Source of the DNA: Phycisphaerales bacterium
GTDB lineage: Bacteria > Planctomycetota > Phycisphaerae > SM23-33 > FEN-1343
Reading direction: 5' to 3'
NCBI GenBank assembly: GCA_003171335.1
Contig: PMYD01000014.1
Coordinates: forward strand, 1-53,537
Length of the DNA: 53,537 nt
Shown piece by piece: positions 26,526-37,207 of this stretch (positions are counted from its first letter, which is position 1; the number at the start of each line of letters is the position of its first letter). The notes under the pieces are model-generated. The model ran no database searches. It worked only from the letters and a program-made list of their open reading frames with translations, and had not been told where the DNA came from. A program made the translations under genes and the position numbers.

Positions 26526-27827
26526 ATGGAGCAACGTCCGGATGTCGACCCGCTGCCGCCGGCCGCCGCCCTTTCGGCGGGCCAGGCCGTGCTGGAAGGT
26601 CAATCGCGCCGCAAGGGCCTGAGCCGGCTGTGGCCGTTCCTGGGGCCGGCGTTCATCGCCTCGGTGGCCTACATGGACCCGGGCAACTACGCCACCAACC
26701 TCTCGGGCGGGGCCCGCTATGGGTACATGCTGCTGTGGGTGGTGATGGGCAGCAACCTCTTGGCGATGCTCGTCCAGACGCTCTCGGCCAAGCTGGGCAT
26801 TGCCACGCAGCACAACCTGGCCGAACTGTGCCGGCGGCGCTTTCCGCGCTGGCTGGTGTGGACGATGTGGGTGCTCATGGAAATCGTGGCCATGGCCACG
26901 GATCTGGCGGAATTCCTCGGCGCGGCGCTGGGCCTGTACCTGCTCTTCGGCATGCCGCTGTGGATCGCCGGCCTGGCGACCGGGGCGGCGACCTTCGCCA
27001 TCCTGGTGCTGGAGCGGTTCGGCTTTCGGCCGCTGGAGGCCGTGATCACCGCCATGGTGGGCGTGATCGCCTTCTGCTACCTCATCGAGCTGGGCGTGGC
27101 CCACCCCGACTGGGGCCAGGTGGCCGTCGGTTCGTTTCGCCCGCGTTTTGCCGGCCGGGACAGCGTGGTCCTGGCCGCGGGCATTCTGGGCGCCACGGTC
27201 ATGCCGCACGTGATCTTCCTGCATTCCTCGCTCACGCAAAACCGCATCGTTCCCCGCACGGCCGAGCAATCGCGGCGGCTGTTCCACTTCGAGGTCTTCG
27301 ACGTGGTGCTGGCCATGGGCGTGGCCGGGGCCATCAACGCCGCCATGATGATCATGGCCGCCAAGGCCTTTCACGACCGCGGCCTATTCGACGTAGATGC
27401 CATCGAGAAGGCCTATCTCACGCTCCAGCCGCTCTTAGGCAAGGCGGCCGGCACGCTGTTTGCGCTGTCGCTGCTGGCCTCGGGCCTGTCCAGTTCCGTC
27501 GTGGGCACCATGTCCGGGCAGGTCATCATGCAGGGCTTCCTCGACCGGCACATCCCGGTCTGGCTGCGGCGGCTGGTGACGATGGCGCCCGCCCTGATCG
27601 TCATCTTTCTGGGCCTGGATGCCACGCGCACGCTCATCTTCAGCCAAGTGGCGCTGAGTTTCGGCCTGCCCATGGCGATCATTCCGCTGGTGCTCTTCAC
27701 CCGCCGCGCCGATGTGATGGGCGTGCTGGTCAATCGCCGGCTGACCTCCGCCCTGGCCTGGCTGGCGGCGGCCTTGATCCTGGCGCTTAACGGGTATCTG
27801 CTGTATCAATTGATGGCCGGAGGCTGA
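26526..27827 (+). CDS. mntH: Nramp-family divalent metal transporter
   Basis: 433 residues, about 11 membrane helices. It is a proton-coupled importer of Mn2+ (and possibly Fe2+) in the inner membrane. The metal-site motif DPGNYATN is at 51-58, and the second half of the site is ATDLAEF in helix 6. The cytoplasmic N-terminus (about 35 residues) is a little longer than in E. coli MntH. The gene is divergent from the hydrogenase operon and is followed four bases later by a UspA gene, suggesting cotranscription. No MntR/Fur box was recognised. Confidence 0.93.
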   Translation: MEQRPDVDPLPPAAALSAGQAVLEGQSRRKGLSRLWPFLGPAFIASVAYMDPGNYATNLSGGARYGYMLLWVVMGSNLLAMLVQTLSAKLGIATQHNLAELCRRRFPRWLVWTMWVLMEIVAMATDLAEFLGAALGLYLLFGMPLWIAGLATGAATFAILVLERFGFRPLEAVITAMVGVIAFCYLIELGVAHPDWGQVAVGSFRPRFAGRDSVVLAAGILGATVMPHVIFLHSSLTQNRIVPRTAEQSRRLFHFEVFDVVLAMGVAGAINAAMMIMAAKAFHDRGLFDVDAIEKAYLTLQPLLGKAAGTLFALSLLASGLSSSVVGTMSGQVIMQGFLDRHIPVWLRRLVTMAPALIVIFLGLDATRTLIFSQVALSFGLPMAIIPLVLFTRRADVMGVLVNRRLTSALAWLAAALILALNGYLLYQLMAGG

Positions 27828-27831
27828 TGCC

Positions 27832-28749
27832 ATGCTGCTGCACCACATCCTGGTTCCCCTGGATGGCGCCAAGGACTCCGAGTTGGCCATCCCCGTGGCG
27901 GCGTTCCTGGCCGCCCGGGCGGGCGCGCGCGTAACGCTGCTGCACGTGCTGGAGGCCCAGCCGCCCCAGACCGTCCACGGCCAGAGGCACCTGGCCGATG
28001 AGCGGCAGGCCCAGGACTACCTGGCTCACCTGGCCCAGGCGGCTTTTGGGCCATCGGTGAAAGTCACCATCCACGTACACACACCGGCCGTGCAAAAGCT
28101 CGCCCCCTCACTGGAATTGCACGCCGCCGAGCTGCAAGCCGACCTGGTCATCATGTGCGCCCACGGCCGCATCCGCCTGCGCGACCGGCTGTTCGGCAAC
28201 CTGGCCCAGCGAATCCTGGCCAGTCAGACCTGCCCGGTGCTGGCGGTCGATCCCGGCCGCCAGGCGGCGACACCGGCCACGCCGCCGTTTCAGCGCATTC
28301 TCGTGCCGCTGGATGGCAGCCTCGAGCACGAATCCGCCATCGCACCGGCCGCAGTCCTGGCCGAGTTGTGTGGCGCTTCGCTGGAGCTGGTCACCGTGGT
28401 GCGGACGGTTGGCTCTCTCAAGAACGGCCAGGCCGCCTCGGCAGTGTATCTGCCAGCGGCGGCCAGCGAAGAGGTAAGAATCGAAGAAACCCAGGCTTCA
28501 CAGTACCTCGGCCAAATGGCGCAGCAGCTTGTTTCCAAAGGACTTACGGTGACCACGCGGATCGATCTGGGCGACCCGGCCCGGCGCATTCCCGCCATCG
28601 CACGAAGCCAGAAGGCCGATCTTGTGGTTCTCGCCTCCCACGGCCGCGCGGGCTCCGAAGCTTTCTGGGCCGGCAGCGTCGGCGCCAAACTCCTCCGCCG
28701 CACGCAGGCCTCGCTGCTGATGGTGCCGGCAGCCAAGAGCCCAGGTTGA
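27832..28749 (+). CDS. Tandem universal stress protein (two UspA domains)
   Basis: 305 residues with two UspA domains, about 3-140 and 152-303. Each has a start like ILVPLDGA/ILVPLDGS and a C-terminal phosphate-loop region, the second reading ASHGRAGSEAFWAGSVGAKLLRR. These cytoplasmic proteins bind ATP or related nucleotides and help survival under stress. In several bacteria UspA genes sit beside transporter genes, as here with mntH (four-base gap), where a regulatory role on transport is possible but unproven. Confidence 0.88.
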   Translation: MLLHHILVPLDGAKDSELAIPVAAFLAARAGARVTLLHVLEAQPPQTVHGQRHLADERQAQDYLAHLAQAAFGPSVKVTIHVHTPAVQKLAPSLELHAAELQADLVIMCAHGRIRLRDRLFGNLAQRILASQTCPVLAVDPGRQAATPATPPFQRILVPLDGSLEHESAIAPAAVLAELCGASLELVTVVRTVGSLKNGQAASAVYLPAAASEEVRIEETQASQYLGQMAQQLVSKGLTVTTRIDLGDPARRIPAIARSQKADLVVLASHGRAGSEAFWAGSVGAKLLRRTQASLLMVPAAKSPG

Positions 28750-28766
28750 GCCGGGCGTTATCCCCG

Positions 28767-28985
28767 GTCGACTCCAACTTTGTCGGAGTGGCCCCCCCCT
28801 CAGGATGGCTCAACTGAGGAAACTCCTCAGTAGACTCCAACATTGTCGAAGTCGAGCCCCCCTCAGGATGGCTCAACTGAGGAAATTCCTCAGTCGACTC
28901 CGACATTGTCGGAGTCGCACCCCCTCAGGACGGCTCAACTGAGGAAACTCCTCAGTCGACTCCAAACCGTTTGGAGTCGAACCCC
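28767..28985. repeat. Four-copy ~63-bp tandem array of hairpins
   Basis: Units begin at 28767, 28830, 28893 and 28955 (steps 63, 63, 62). Each begins with a palindrome such as CGACTCCGA/TCGGAGTCG. In the fourth copy the arms become CGACTCCAAA/TTTGGAGTCG, so changes on both sides keep pairing. In units 1-3 this is followed by CCTCAG..CTGAGG..TCCTCAG, where the middle CTGAGG can pair with either flank. The fourth copy ends after its first palindrome. It is located between the convergent uspA and ppdK genes; no gene is supported in 28750-29099. Confidence 0.85.
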
Positions 28986-29099
28986 CGCGGAGCGTCAAAA
29001 AGAAAGGCAGGCCAGGCTGGCAGACTAAGAATCCGCCAGTCTGGCCCGCTGATTTTCCGGTTACTCCGATTAATCCGCTATTGCCAGGACTATACTGCC

Positions 29100-31892
<2,793 letters not shown>

Positions 31893-32113
31893 GGTCGTTG
31901 CGACTCCTTGCTGCGATGGATCGATAAGAGCCATCAGGTCTGTATTCCGGGATGGCCGGCAGGATGGCGGCGGAATCTGCAAAACCCGCCGGGCCGGCCA
32001 TCAAACGCCCGGCCGTGCGGAAGCCCCACGGGGCCGGGCAAAAACGAACTGGAAAGTGTAAGGAGGGTTTGACGCGCGTGTCAACGCATTTCCGCCCGCA
32101 ACACCAAGGTCGG

Positions 32114-32259
32114 GAGGTGGCATGCCCTCACGGACGGTGCGCAAGCACCGGACGGGTGGGCATGGGCGTTCGCTGAGGCCAGAGGTGCGGCCGCCGCAAG
32201 ACATGCCCACCCGCCTCGGCCGCCCCAGGCGGCCTTCCGGCGTGAGGGCATGCCACCTC
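32114..32259. repeat. REPIN-like GGTGGCATGCCCTCACG element, copy 1
   Basis: GAGGTGGCATGCCC at 32114 and its exact inverse at 32259 enclose a second GGGTGGGCATG/CATGCCCACCC pair and a GGTGC-GCAA-GCACC hairpin. Copy 2 follows ilvC at 33415-33545, so the gene is bracketed by two such elements. The rest of 31893-32394 is non-coding. Confidence 0.8.
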
Positions 32260-32308
32260 ATGCCACAATTCTGGCGTGCACCCCGTCATCTTCATCAAAA
32301 AAGCCTCG

Positions 32309-32337
32309 TTGACCTCCCGCCGGCCGCGATGTAAAAG
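32309..32337 (+). promoter_or_regulatory. Putative promoter for ilvC
   Basis: TTGACC (32309-32314), 17-base spacer, TAAAAG (32332-32337), about 60 bases ahead of the ilvC ATG. I saw no leader peptide rich in branched-chain codons. Confidence 0.4.
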
Positions 32338-32394
32338 AGGTTTTTCTGTAGAACCGATGGCCAACGCACACTCAACAGATGAAGGGAACGGACC

Positions 32395-33411
32395 ATGGCC
32401 GATGTGAAGATTTATTACGATAAGGATGGCTCGCTGGAGCCGTTGAAGGGCAAGACCGTCGCGGTGATCGGGTACGGCAGCCAGGGCCACGCGCACGCCC
32501 AGAACCTGCGGGAAAGCGGCGTCAAGGTGATCGTGGCCGAGCTGCCCACCACGGCCAACGGCAAGCTGGCCCGCGAGCACGGCTTTGAGCCCATGACGGC
32601 GGCGGCGGCCACCCAGCAGGGCGATTTGATGGTCATCACCCTGCCCGATGAGATCCAGTCCATCGTCTACAACAAGGAAATCGCGCCCAACCTCAAGCCC
32701 GGCAAGGCCATCGGCTTTTGCCACGGCTTTAACATCCGCTACAAGCAGATCGTGCCGCCCGCGGGCGTGGATGTGATCATGATCGCTCCCAAGGGCCCGG
32801 GCCACACCGTGCGAAGCTGCTTCCAGGAAGGCTCCGGCGTGCCCTGCCTGGTGGCGGTGGAAAAGAACGACTCCGGCAAGGCCTTCGAACTGGCCCTGGC
32901 CTGGGGCATCGGCATCGGCGGCGGCCGCGCGGGCATCATCGAGACCACCTTCACCGAAGAGACGGAGACAGACCTCTTCGGCGAGCAGGTGGTGCTGTGC
33001 GGCGGCCTGACGGCGCTCGTCAAGGCCGGCTTCGAAACGCTGACCGAGGCGGGCTACTCGCCTTACATCTGCTACTTCGAGGTGCTCCACGAACTGCTGC
33101 TGATCATCAAGCTCATGAGCGAAGGCGGCCTCAGCTACATGCGGTACAGTATTTCGAACACCGCCGAGTACGGCGACCTGACGCGCGGGCCGCGGATCAT
33201 CGACAGCCACGTCCGCAAGGAAATGAAGAAGATCCTCAAGGAGATCCAGAACGGCTCCTTCGCCAAGGAGTGGCTCGACGAAAGCCGCGCCGGCAAGCCC
33301 AACTTCAAGAAGCTCTACGAGTCCGACAAGAACCACCAGATCGAAGTGGTCGGCAAGCAGCTTCGCAAGATGTTCGCCTGGATGGAAGCGAAAGAGGCGC
33401 CGGAAGAATAG
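32395..33411 (+). CDS. ilvC: Ketol-acid reductoisomerase (class I)
   Basis: 338 residues, the class I length. It isomerises and reduces acetolactate or acetohydroxybutyrate in valine/isoleucine synthesis. The N-terminal Rossmann domain has [19 protein letters not shown]. The C-terminal helical knotted domain carries the metal ligands in ETDLFGEQ and in the Glu of [12 protein letters not shown]. The start at 32395 has GAAGGGA seven bases upstream. It is a stand-alone gene here, with no ilvB/ilvN next to it, and is bracketed by two copies of the same repeat. Confidence 0.96.
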   Translation: MADVKIYYDKDGSLEPLKGKTVAVIGYGSQGHAHAQNLRESGVKVIVAELPTTANGKLAREHGFEPMTAAAATQQGDLMVITLPDEIQSIVYNKEIAPNLKPGKAIGFCHGFNIRYKQIVPPAGVDVIMIAPKGPGHTVRSCFQEGSGVPCLVAVEKNDSGKAFELALAWGIGIGGGRAGIIETTFTEETETDLFGEQVVLCGGLTALVKAGFETLTEAGYSPYICYFEVLHELLLIIKLMSEGGLSYMRYSISNTAEYGDLTRGPRIIDSHVRKEMKKILKEIQNGSFAKEWLDESRAGKPNFKKLYESDKNHQIEVVGKQLRKMFAWMEAKEAPEE

Positions 33412-33414
33412 TTT

Positions 33415-33545
33415 GGTGGCATGCCCTCACGCCTTTGGGCCGCTATGGCGGCCCAAGGCGGGTGGGCATGTTTTAACGCAGGACTTGCGATATGGCACAT
33501 GCCCACTCGTCCGGGGCTTTGCCCCGTCCGTGAGGGCATGCCACC
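33415..33545. repeat. REPIN-like GGTGGCATGCCCTCACG element, copy 2
   Basis: GGTGGCATGCCC from 33415 and the inverse to 33545 surround hairpins GGGCCGC-TAT-GGCGGCCC and CCGGGGC-TTT-GCCCCG. It starts four bases after the ilvC stop and may act as its transcript end or stabiliser. Confidence 0.8.
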
Positions 33546-33595
33546 GGTTTCGCCTTGAAAACCGCCTCCCAGCCTGCGATAGTGGATGATGGTTT

Positions 33596-33669
33596 GGCGG
33601 CGTAGCTCAGTTGGTTAGAGCGAGGGATTCATAAGCCCTAGGTCACTGGTTCGATTCCAGTCGCCGCTA
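33596..33669 (+). tRNA. tRNA-Met (anticodon CAT)
   Basis: 74 bases folding into a full cloverleaf: acceptor GGCGGCG/CGCCGCT with one G-T pair, D arm GCTC/GAGC, anticodon loop TTCATAA (CAT), T arm ACTGG-TTCGATT-CCAGT, discriminator A. The acceptor end resembles elongator tRNA-Met of other bacteria, and the initiator features (three G-C pairs below the anticodon loop) are absent. The innermost pair of the anticodon stem is A-G. CCA is not encoded. tRNA-Ile2 with a modified CAT is less likely but not excluded. Confidence 0.93.
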
Positions 33670-33708
33670 GTCGCCTCAGAGGAAAGCCCCGCCCATGCTT
33701 TTTTTGGG

Positions 33709-33737
33709 TTGACATCGAGGGGCTTGGGATGGTTAAT
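33709..33737 (+). promoter_or_regulatory. Putative promoter for the 44-residue membrane protein
   Basis: TTGACA (33709-33714), 17-base spacer, GTTAAT (33732-33737), about 50 bases ahead of the small gene. It makes an independent transcript between the tRNA and the terminator at 33956-34003 likely. Confidence 0.4.
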
Positions 33738-33789
33738 CTCTGCGAAGTTCTTCGGACACCTTGACTAAACGGATTCGAAGGAGAGCCGC

Positions 33790-33924
33790 ATGTTGAATGC
33801 CTTGATCCTGGCCGATGAACCATGGCGGTTGTTCAAAATCTTCGGTGTCTGGCAGTTGGTGGGCATCGGCCTGCTCGTCGCCTTGATCATTTTCTGGCTG
33901 CAGTACCGCAAACGCCAGATGTAA
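33790..33924 (+). CDS. Small single-span membrane protein (44 residues)
   Basis: A short gene reading MLNALILADEPWRLFKIF and continuing into a hydrophobic helix VWQLVGIGLLVALIIFWL (about 20-37), closed by the positively charged end QYRKRQM. By the positive-inside rule the C-terminus is cytoplasmic. Support for a real gene is AAGGAGAG five bases ahead of the ATG, a plausible promoter upstream and a rho-independent terminator downstream. I do not recognise a family. Confidence 0.7.
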   Translation: MLNALILADEPWRLFKIFGVWQLVGIGLLVALIIFWLQYRKRQM

Positions 33925-33955
33925 TTCGGCGATCTGCATGAGTGACAAACCGGAG

Positions 33956-34003
33956 GGTCAGCCCTCGTGGTCGCGTTAGCGGCTGCGCGGGGCTGATCTT
34001 TTT
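33956..34003 (+). terminator. Rho-independent terminator
   Basis: Stem GGTCAGCCC (33956-33964) with GGGCTGATC (33990-33998), including one G-U pair, and a GC-rich loop that can fold further, then TTTTT. It ends the small membrane-protein transcript. The following stretch to 34385 holds repeats (see next entry) and no gene. Confidence 0.75.
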
Positions 34004-34058
34004 GCGCGCGGACATTTACACATCGTCAATCGGGACTCGCGCAGTTTCGGGCCTGGCG

Positions 34059-34303
34059 CAGCCCTGCGAAGCCCGCGGGCGGGCGAAGCAGGGAGGCTGG
34101 AGGCGCTGAAAGTCCAAGCAGGTCGAGCGCCGAACGTTAAGGGCGAGATTGCTTGCTGGCAAGCGGGCTTTGAATTTTCTCACTTCGAAGTTCGATATTC
34201 CTTTGTTCGACATCGGTATTCTCTCTTTTCGGCCGTTTCCCTTGCAGTTCCTCCCCGCCTCCAGCCTCCCTGCTTCGCCCTCGGCGGGCTTCGCAGGGCT
34301 GAG
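34059..34303. repeat. GAAGCAGGGAGGCTGGAGG inverted repeat, upstream of purQ
   Basis: The left arm (about 34059-34105: CCCTGCGAAGCCCGCGGGCGGG then GAAGCAGGGAGGCTGGAGG in pieces) and the inverted right arm (about 34250-34301) enclose about 150 bases. A third single copy occurs at 35224-35270 inside the recJ reading frame. In all copies TTCGCAGGGC and CTCCAGCCTCCCTGCTTCG are recognisable. Confidence 0.75.
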
Positions 34304-34385
34304 CCAGCCTCTTCTTGCCCGCGTGAGTCAGGTTCTGTATGTTGGTCTCTTCTTTTTCCGACACGACATACAAGGTTCACAGCCA

Positions 34386-35162
34386 ATGGCGACACCCAAA
34401 GCGCTGGTTCTGAGGGCGGCCGGGGTCAACTGCGACCGCGAAACGCAATACGCGCTGGAGCTGGCCGGTTTTGAGGCCAGCCGCGTGCACGTTCGCCGGG
34501 TCATGGAGACGCCGGCGCTTCTGGACGATGTGCAGTTCCTGGTTATTCCCGGCGGTTTCAGTTACGGCGACGATGTGGCCGCCGGCAAGATTTTGGCCAA
34601 TCAGATGCTCCACCACCTCATCGAGCCCCTAACGCGATTCGTGGCGGCCGGCAAGCTGGTGCTGGGCATCTGCAACGGGTTCCAGGTGCTCATCAAGAGC
34701 GGTTTGCTGCCCTGGGCCAAGATGGACCCCGCCACGGCCAACCACGATGCCACGCTGGGCTGGAACGACAGCGGCCGGTTCATCGACAAGTGGATCTATC
34801 TCCGCGCCGACAGCGACCGCTGCGTGTACGTCCGCAAGGGCGATGTGATCACGCTGCCCATCGCGCACGGCGAGGGCAAATTCATTCCGCGCGATGACAG
34901 CGTGCTGGAAACGCTGAAGCGACAGGACCAGGTTTCGCTGCGCTACTGCGATGGCCAGGGCCGCCCCAGCCCCGAGGCCAACCCCAACGGCAGCATCGAC
35001 GACATCGCCGGCCTGTGCGACCCCTCCGGCCGCATCATGGGCCTGATGCCCCACCCCGAGCGCTTCAGCGTTGTGACGCAGCACCCGACGTGGACCCGCG
35101 GGGATGGGCAGTCGGTGGATGGGCTGAAGGTTTTTCAACGCGCGAAAGCGGCGCTTGCTTAA
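34386..35162 (+). CDS. purQ: Phosphoribosylformylglycinamidine synthase, glutaminase subunit
   Basis: 258 residues of the class I glutamine amidotransferase fold. It supplies ammonia from glutamine to PurL for FGAM synthesis in purine formation. The nucleophile is the Cys in LGICNGFQVLIKSG, and the His/Glu pair is in MPHPERFS near the C-terminus. The start is ATG 34386; the open frame extends to 34149 but the added part is repeat DNA. It is a stand-alone PurQ, not fused to PurL. recJ follows after 12 bases, so they are probably cotranscribed. Confidence 0.93.
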   Translation: MATPKALVLRAAGVNCDRETQYALELAGFEASRVHVRRVMETPALLDDVQFLVIPGGFSYGDDVAAGKILANQMLHHLIEPLTRFVAAGKLVLGICNGFQVLIKSGLLPWAKMDPATANHDATLGWNDSGRFIDKWIYLRADSDRCVYVRKGDVITLPIAHGEGKFIPRDDSVLETLKRQDQVSLRYCDGQGRPSPEANPNGSIDDIAGLCDPSGRIMGLMPHPERFSVVTQHPTWTRGDGQSVDGLKVFQRAKAALA

Positions 35163-35174
35163 GAGGCTTGAGAC

Positions 35175-37043
35175 TTGGGCGACAACGGGAATACGAGCGG
35201 CGAGCCTTCATCTCCGGCTGTTCCTCCAGCCTCCAGCCTCCCTGCTTCGCCCGAAAGGGGCTTCGCAGGGCAAGCCAACAAGGCCTGCGTAGCCTCTGGC
35301 GTAGCAGGCCAGCCTCCAGCCTCTGCCCAAGCCTACCGCTGGGACCTGGCCCCCCGCTGGGGCGGCGCCGCCGAACTGGCCGGCAAGCTGCGCACCGGCG
35401 AACTGATCGCCCAGTTGCTCCATAACCGCGGCTATAGCGATGCGCAGGCCGCGTCGGCATTCATGTCCCCTAAATTATCCGACCTGATCGACCCGGAGCA
35501 GCTTTCCGGCGTGCCCGCCGCCGCCGAGCGGATCTTCGCGGCCATACGCGACGGCTGCAAGATCGTCCTGTACGGCGATTACGACGTCGACGGCATGGCC
35601 GGCGTGGCCATCCTGTACCGGGCGCTCAAGCGGCTGGGGGCACAGGTGGACTACTACATCCCCCACCGCGTGGATGAGGGGTACGGGCTCAACGAGCCGG
35701 CCATCGAGCAGTTGGCCGCCAACGGCTGCGGACTCTTAGTGACGGTGGACTGCGGCATCCGCTCGGAGCGCTGCCTGGCGCGGGCGGGCGAGCTGAAGCT
35801 GCCGGTCATCATCACCGACCACCACGCCATCGAGGGCGAGCTGCCCCGCGCGGAAGTCGTCGTCCACCCCGGCCTGGCCGGCTACGCCAACGCCGACCTG
35901 TGCGGGGCGGGTGTGGCGCTCAAACTGGCCTGGCAGATCTGCCGTACGGCCACCGGGGCGCGCAAGGTGAGCGAGGAGCTGCGGGAATTCCTCTTGGACG
36001 CCACCTGCCTGGCCGCCCTGGGCACCATCGCCGACGTCGTGCCGCTGCGCGGCGAGAACCGCGTGCTGGCGACGTACGGCCTCAAGGGCCTGGCCCAGAC
36101 CCGCCACGTGGGCCTGCGGGCCTTGATCACCGCCTCGGGCATCCTCGGCCGCCAGGTGGGCGCGTACGATGTCGGATTCCTGCTGGCCCCCCGGCTCAAC
36201 GCCGCCGGCCGCATGGGCCATGCCCGCGATGCGGCGGAGCTCCTGGTGCGGCCGGAGGAGATCGCCGCCGAGCAGGTCGCCCGCGCGCTGGCCGCGGTGA
36301 ACGTCGAGCGGCAGCGCGTCGAGGCGCAGACGTACGAGCAGGCCGCACAGATGGTGACCCAGCTCGGCTACGATGCGCCCGAGCACCGGGCGATCGTGCT
36401 GGCCGCCGAGGGCTGGCACCCCGGCGTTATCGGCATCGTCGCCGCCCGGCTGGTCCGCCAATTCCACCGGCCGACCATTCTGATCGCGCTGGACGGCGAC
36501 ACCGGCGCCGGCTCGGGGCGGAGCATCAGCGGCTTCCACCTGGCCAGCGCGCTGACCGCCTGCAGCGCGCATCTCAAAGACTTCGGCGGCCATGCCATGG
36601 CGGCCGGGCTGAAAATCGAGCGCGGCCGCATCGATGCCTTCCGCGCCGCCCTGCTGGAACACGCTGGGGGATTGATCTCGCCGGCGGCCATGGCGCCCGC
36701 CCTGACCATCGATGCCGAGGTGAATCTCGGCGTGCTGGCGGTGCCGCTGGTGCACCAGGTGGAGCAGATGGCCCCCTTCGGCGCGGGCAACCCGCCGGTC
36801 ATCCTGGCCGTGCGTGCGGCCGTCATGCACGCCCCGCCCCGCCGCATGGGCGCCCGCGGCAGCACGCTGGGCCTGCTGCTCACCGGCAGCGCCGGCCCGG
36901 TCCGCTGCGTGGGGTTCGGCATGGGCGACCTGGTCGACCGCCTGGCGGGCCGGCGGCAAATCGATGTGGCCGGCGAGCCCGTCATCAACCGATACAATGG
37001 GCGGGAGAGCGTGGAGTTGCATTTGAAGGATTTGCAGTGTTGA
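35175..37043 (+). CDS. recJ: Single-stranded-DNA exonuclease RecJ
   Basis: 622 residues. It is a 5-prime to 3-prime exonuclease on single-stranded DNA in recombination and repair. DHH-phosphoesterase motifs are YGDYDVDGMAG, VDCGI, ITDHHAIEG and the Asp of GTIADVVPL. The DHHA1 domain has GGHAMAAGLKIE. The C-terminal OB-like region is present. The TTG start at 35175 has AGAGG upstream, and I see no better start before the conserved region. The first 50 residues or so are coded by a copy of a dispersed repeat (PASSLPASPERGFAGQ), an in-frame insertion or extension. Confidence 0.92.
   Translation: MGDNGNTSGEPSSPAVPPASSLPASPERGFAGQANKACVASGVAGQPPASAQAYRWDLAPRWGGAAELAGKLRTGELIAQLLHNRGYSDAQAASAFMSPKLSDLIDPEQLSGVPAAAERIFAAIRDGCKIVLYGDYDVDGMAGVAILYRALKRLGAQVDYYIPHRVDEGYGLNEPAIEQLAANGCGLLVTVDCGIRSERCLARAGELKLPVIITDHHAIEGELPRAEVVVHPGLAGYANADLCGAGVALKLAWQICRTATGARKVSEELREFLLDATCLAALGTIADVVPLRGENRVLATYGLKGLAQTRHVGLRALITASGILGRQVGAYDVGFLLAPRLNAAGRMGHARDAAELLVRPEEIAAEQVARALAAVNVERQRVEAQTYEQAAQMVTQLGYDAPEHRAIVLAAEGWHPGVIGIVAARLVRQFHRPTILIALDGDTGAGSGRSISGFHLASALTACSAHLKDFGGHAMAAGLKIERGRIDAFRAALLEHAGGLISPAAMAPALTIDAEVNLGVLAVPLVHQVEQMAPFGAGNPPVILAVRAAVMHAPPRRMGARGSTLGLLLTGSAGPVRCVGFGMGDLVDRLAGRRQIDVAGEPVINRYNGRESVELHLKDLQC
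35224..35270. repeat. Dispersed repeat unit inside the recJ 5-prime region
   Basis: CTCCAGCCTCCCTGCTTCG followed by a short hairpin and CTTCGCAGGGC, the same unit as at 34250-34301. Here it is read as protein in the RecJ N-terminus. Confidence 0.75.
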
Positions 37044-37058
37044 GGAAGAGATCTGATT

Positions 37059-37187
37059 GGGGTGCCACGGGTGTCCGCACCCGTGCGCTGTGCGCGCGAA
37101 TGCAAGTGAAAGTCTGGCAGGAACCCGCAGGACCACCCGCCCGACCGGTGGCCGCGAGCGCACGGCTGCGGACAGCCGTGGCACCCT
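37059..37187. repeat. REPIN-like GGGTGCCACGG element
   Basis: GGGGTGCCACGGGTGTCCGCACCCGTG at the left end faces CACGGCTGCGGACAGCCGTGGCACCC at the right. A half element with the same left unit and the same following words (GTGCGCTGTGCG, GGCAGGAAC) occurs at 47659-47727. It lies between recJ and the kinase gene. Confidence 0.75.
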
Positions 37188-37207
37188 GGAACTGAGCTTC
37201 TGCCCTT

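Noticed and set aside
28544..28906. Minus-strand frame with a repeated 21-residue ESTEEFPQLSHPEGG motif
   Set aside because: The periodicity comes from the 63-bp DNA array, not from a repeat protein; the frame runs antisense into uspA.
28767..28985. CRISPR array
   Set aside because: Adjacent units are similar over their full length, so there are no unique spacers, and no cas gene is present.
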